A stretch of DNA of 64,000 bases from Emydura subglobosa (Eukaryota; Chordata; Testudines; Chelidae). Position 1 is the stretch's first letter; the number at the start of each line of letters is the position of its first letter. Position numbers and translations under genes: made by a program. The DNA is taken from positions 4,088,543-4,152,542 of the forward strand of contig ML680055.1 in assembly GCA_007922225.1 (NCBI GenBank), in the 5' to 3' direction. Below are positions 63,484 to 64,000 of this stretch, in pieces. The notes beneath the pieces are model-generated. The model searched no databases, was not told the origin of the DNA, and worked only from the letters and a program-made list of their open reading frames with translations.

Positions 63484-64000
63484 AGTCTGTAGCAAGCCCA
63501 GGCTGAGGATGCTCCTTTCCTCGGGCGGGCGGGTGGCCCTGGTGTTTCCTTTGGGCCCCGGTGCTGATGGCGACACACAGGCCGAGTGCTTCCAGGGACA
63601 CAGGATGCTTGCCACAGACGGGAACCAGCCTCGTCGTGCTGCAATGGGCTGTTATGGGCCGAGTGCCTGGACCTCAATCCAAATGGAGCAGGTGAATGTG
63701 CTTTGTAGTGAAGGGAGCCGCCCGAGTGCAGGGCCTGTAAAATGTAGCCCTCGTCCCACAGAGATTCTGGCCAGTCCTGGCACAGGTGGGCTGGGGGAGA
63801 ACGGGCACAAGGACCTGGCCACCCCTTTGTGCTCCTTTGCAAAGACTGGCCCAGATAGCACTGGGGGAGCAGAGTCCCTCCTTCAATACACAGCCCTCCC
63901 GGGTGCAGGGGGTACTTAACGGATAGAGGGAAGGCAGGACCAAGGCAGCAGTGGAGAGTGGAATATTCTGCACCATGTCCAAGCCAAATGCAGTCGGCAG
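63484..64000. other. No feature recognised
   Basis: GC-rich end of the window with overlapping frames on both strands (plus frame to 63919; minus 63465-63842, 125 codons). No domain. Confidence 0.45.

Noticed and set aside
63269..63919. Longest plus-strand open frame, 216 codons
   Set aside because: It runs through MITE M7 and into GC-rich sequence with open frames on the other strand. No domain or repeat-free conserved segment.

Overview
The window looks like intergenic or intronic DNA from a turtle (Testudines). This is an inference from its repeats: CR1 LINE fragments with the sauropsid 3' end (GGTTGGAAGGGACCT, or TAGATGGACCATTGGTCTGACCC), MIR-like tRNA-headed SINEs, fossil L2-like LINEs, short inverted-terminal-repeat elements ending in GTCTACAC, and solo-LTR-like blocks. 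Base composition is mixed, every reading frame is densely stopped, and there is no bacterial gene organisation. The species cannot be fixed from the sequence alone.

I found no host protein-coding gene, exon chain, tRNA or rRNA gene. The longest open frames (about 145 to 216 codons) overlap repeats or open frames on the other strand and resemble no family I know. The only convincing coding homology is transposon-derived: CR1 endonuclease and reverse transcriptase on the minus strand at 33.8-36.3 kb, CR1 C-terminal pieces elsewhere, an L2-like reverse-transcriptase core at 20.9 kb, and another LINE C-terminus at 31.7 kb.

Layout. 0-6.3 kb: old dispersed repeats, a CR1 interrupted by a MITE, a second copy of that MITE, and AT-rich repeats. 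7.4-11 kb: three LTR-like blocks. 12.4-18.6 kb: CR1 3' end, MIR copies, a possible Penelope-like remnant, a hAT MITE and a solo LTR. 20-25.9 kb: L2-like fragment, a 20-bp triplicated motif, CR1, a full-length SINE, two MITEs and a minus-strand LTR. 27.5-32.9 kb: two MIR copies each split by a different MITE. 33.8-36.3 kb: the largest CR1. 37.1-41.6 kb: alternating purine-pyrimidine minisatellite, GT tract, CpG-rich patch and two short tandem repeats. 41.6-47.9 kb: LTR-like block, MITE, an assembly gap flanked by a perfect 47-bp duplication, and CR1 tails. 47.9-51.8 kb: unassigned. 51.8-63.5 kb: AT-rich elements, LTR-like block, two sibling CR1 3' pieces, hAT MITE, L2-like tail and a final MITE.

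The elements form a layered record of insertion: MIR, L2 and some CR1 are oldest, and GTCTACAC-ended MITEs landed in them. No new enzymatic or defence system is visible. The best leads are MITE families sharing one terminal motif, a 20-bp-phased triplicate of an octamer-like site, the GATCAC-punctuated minisatellite, several unique AT-rich stretches that might be conserved noncoding elements, and the artefact-like gap duplication.
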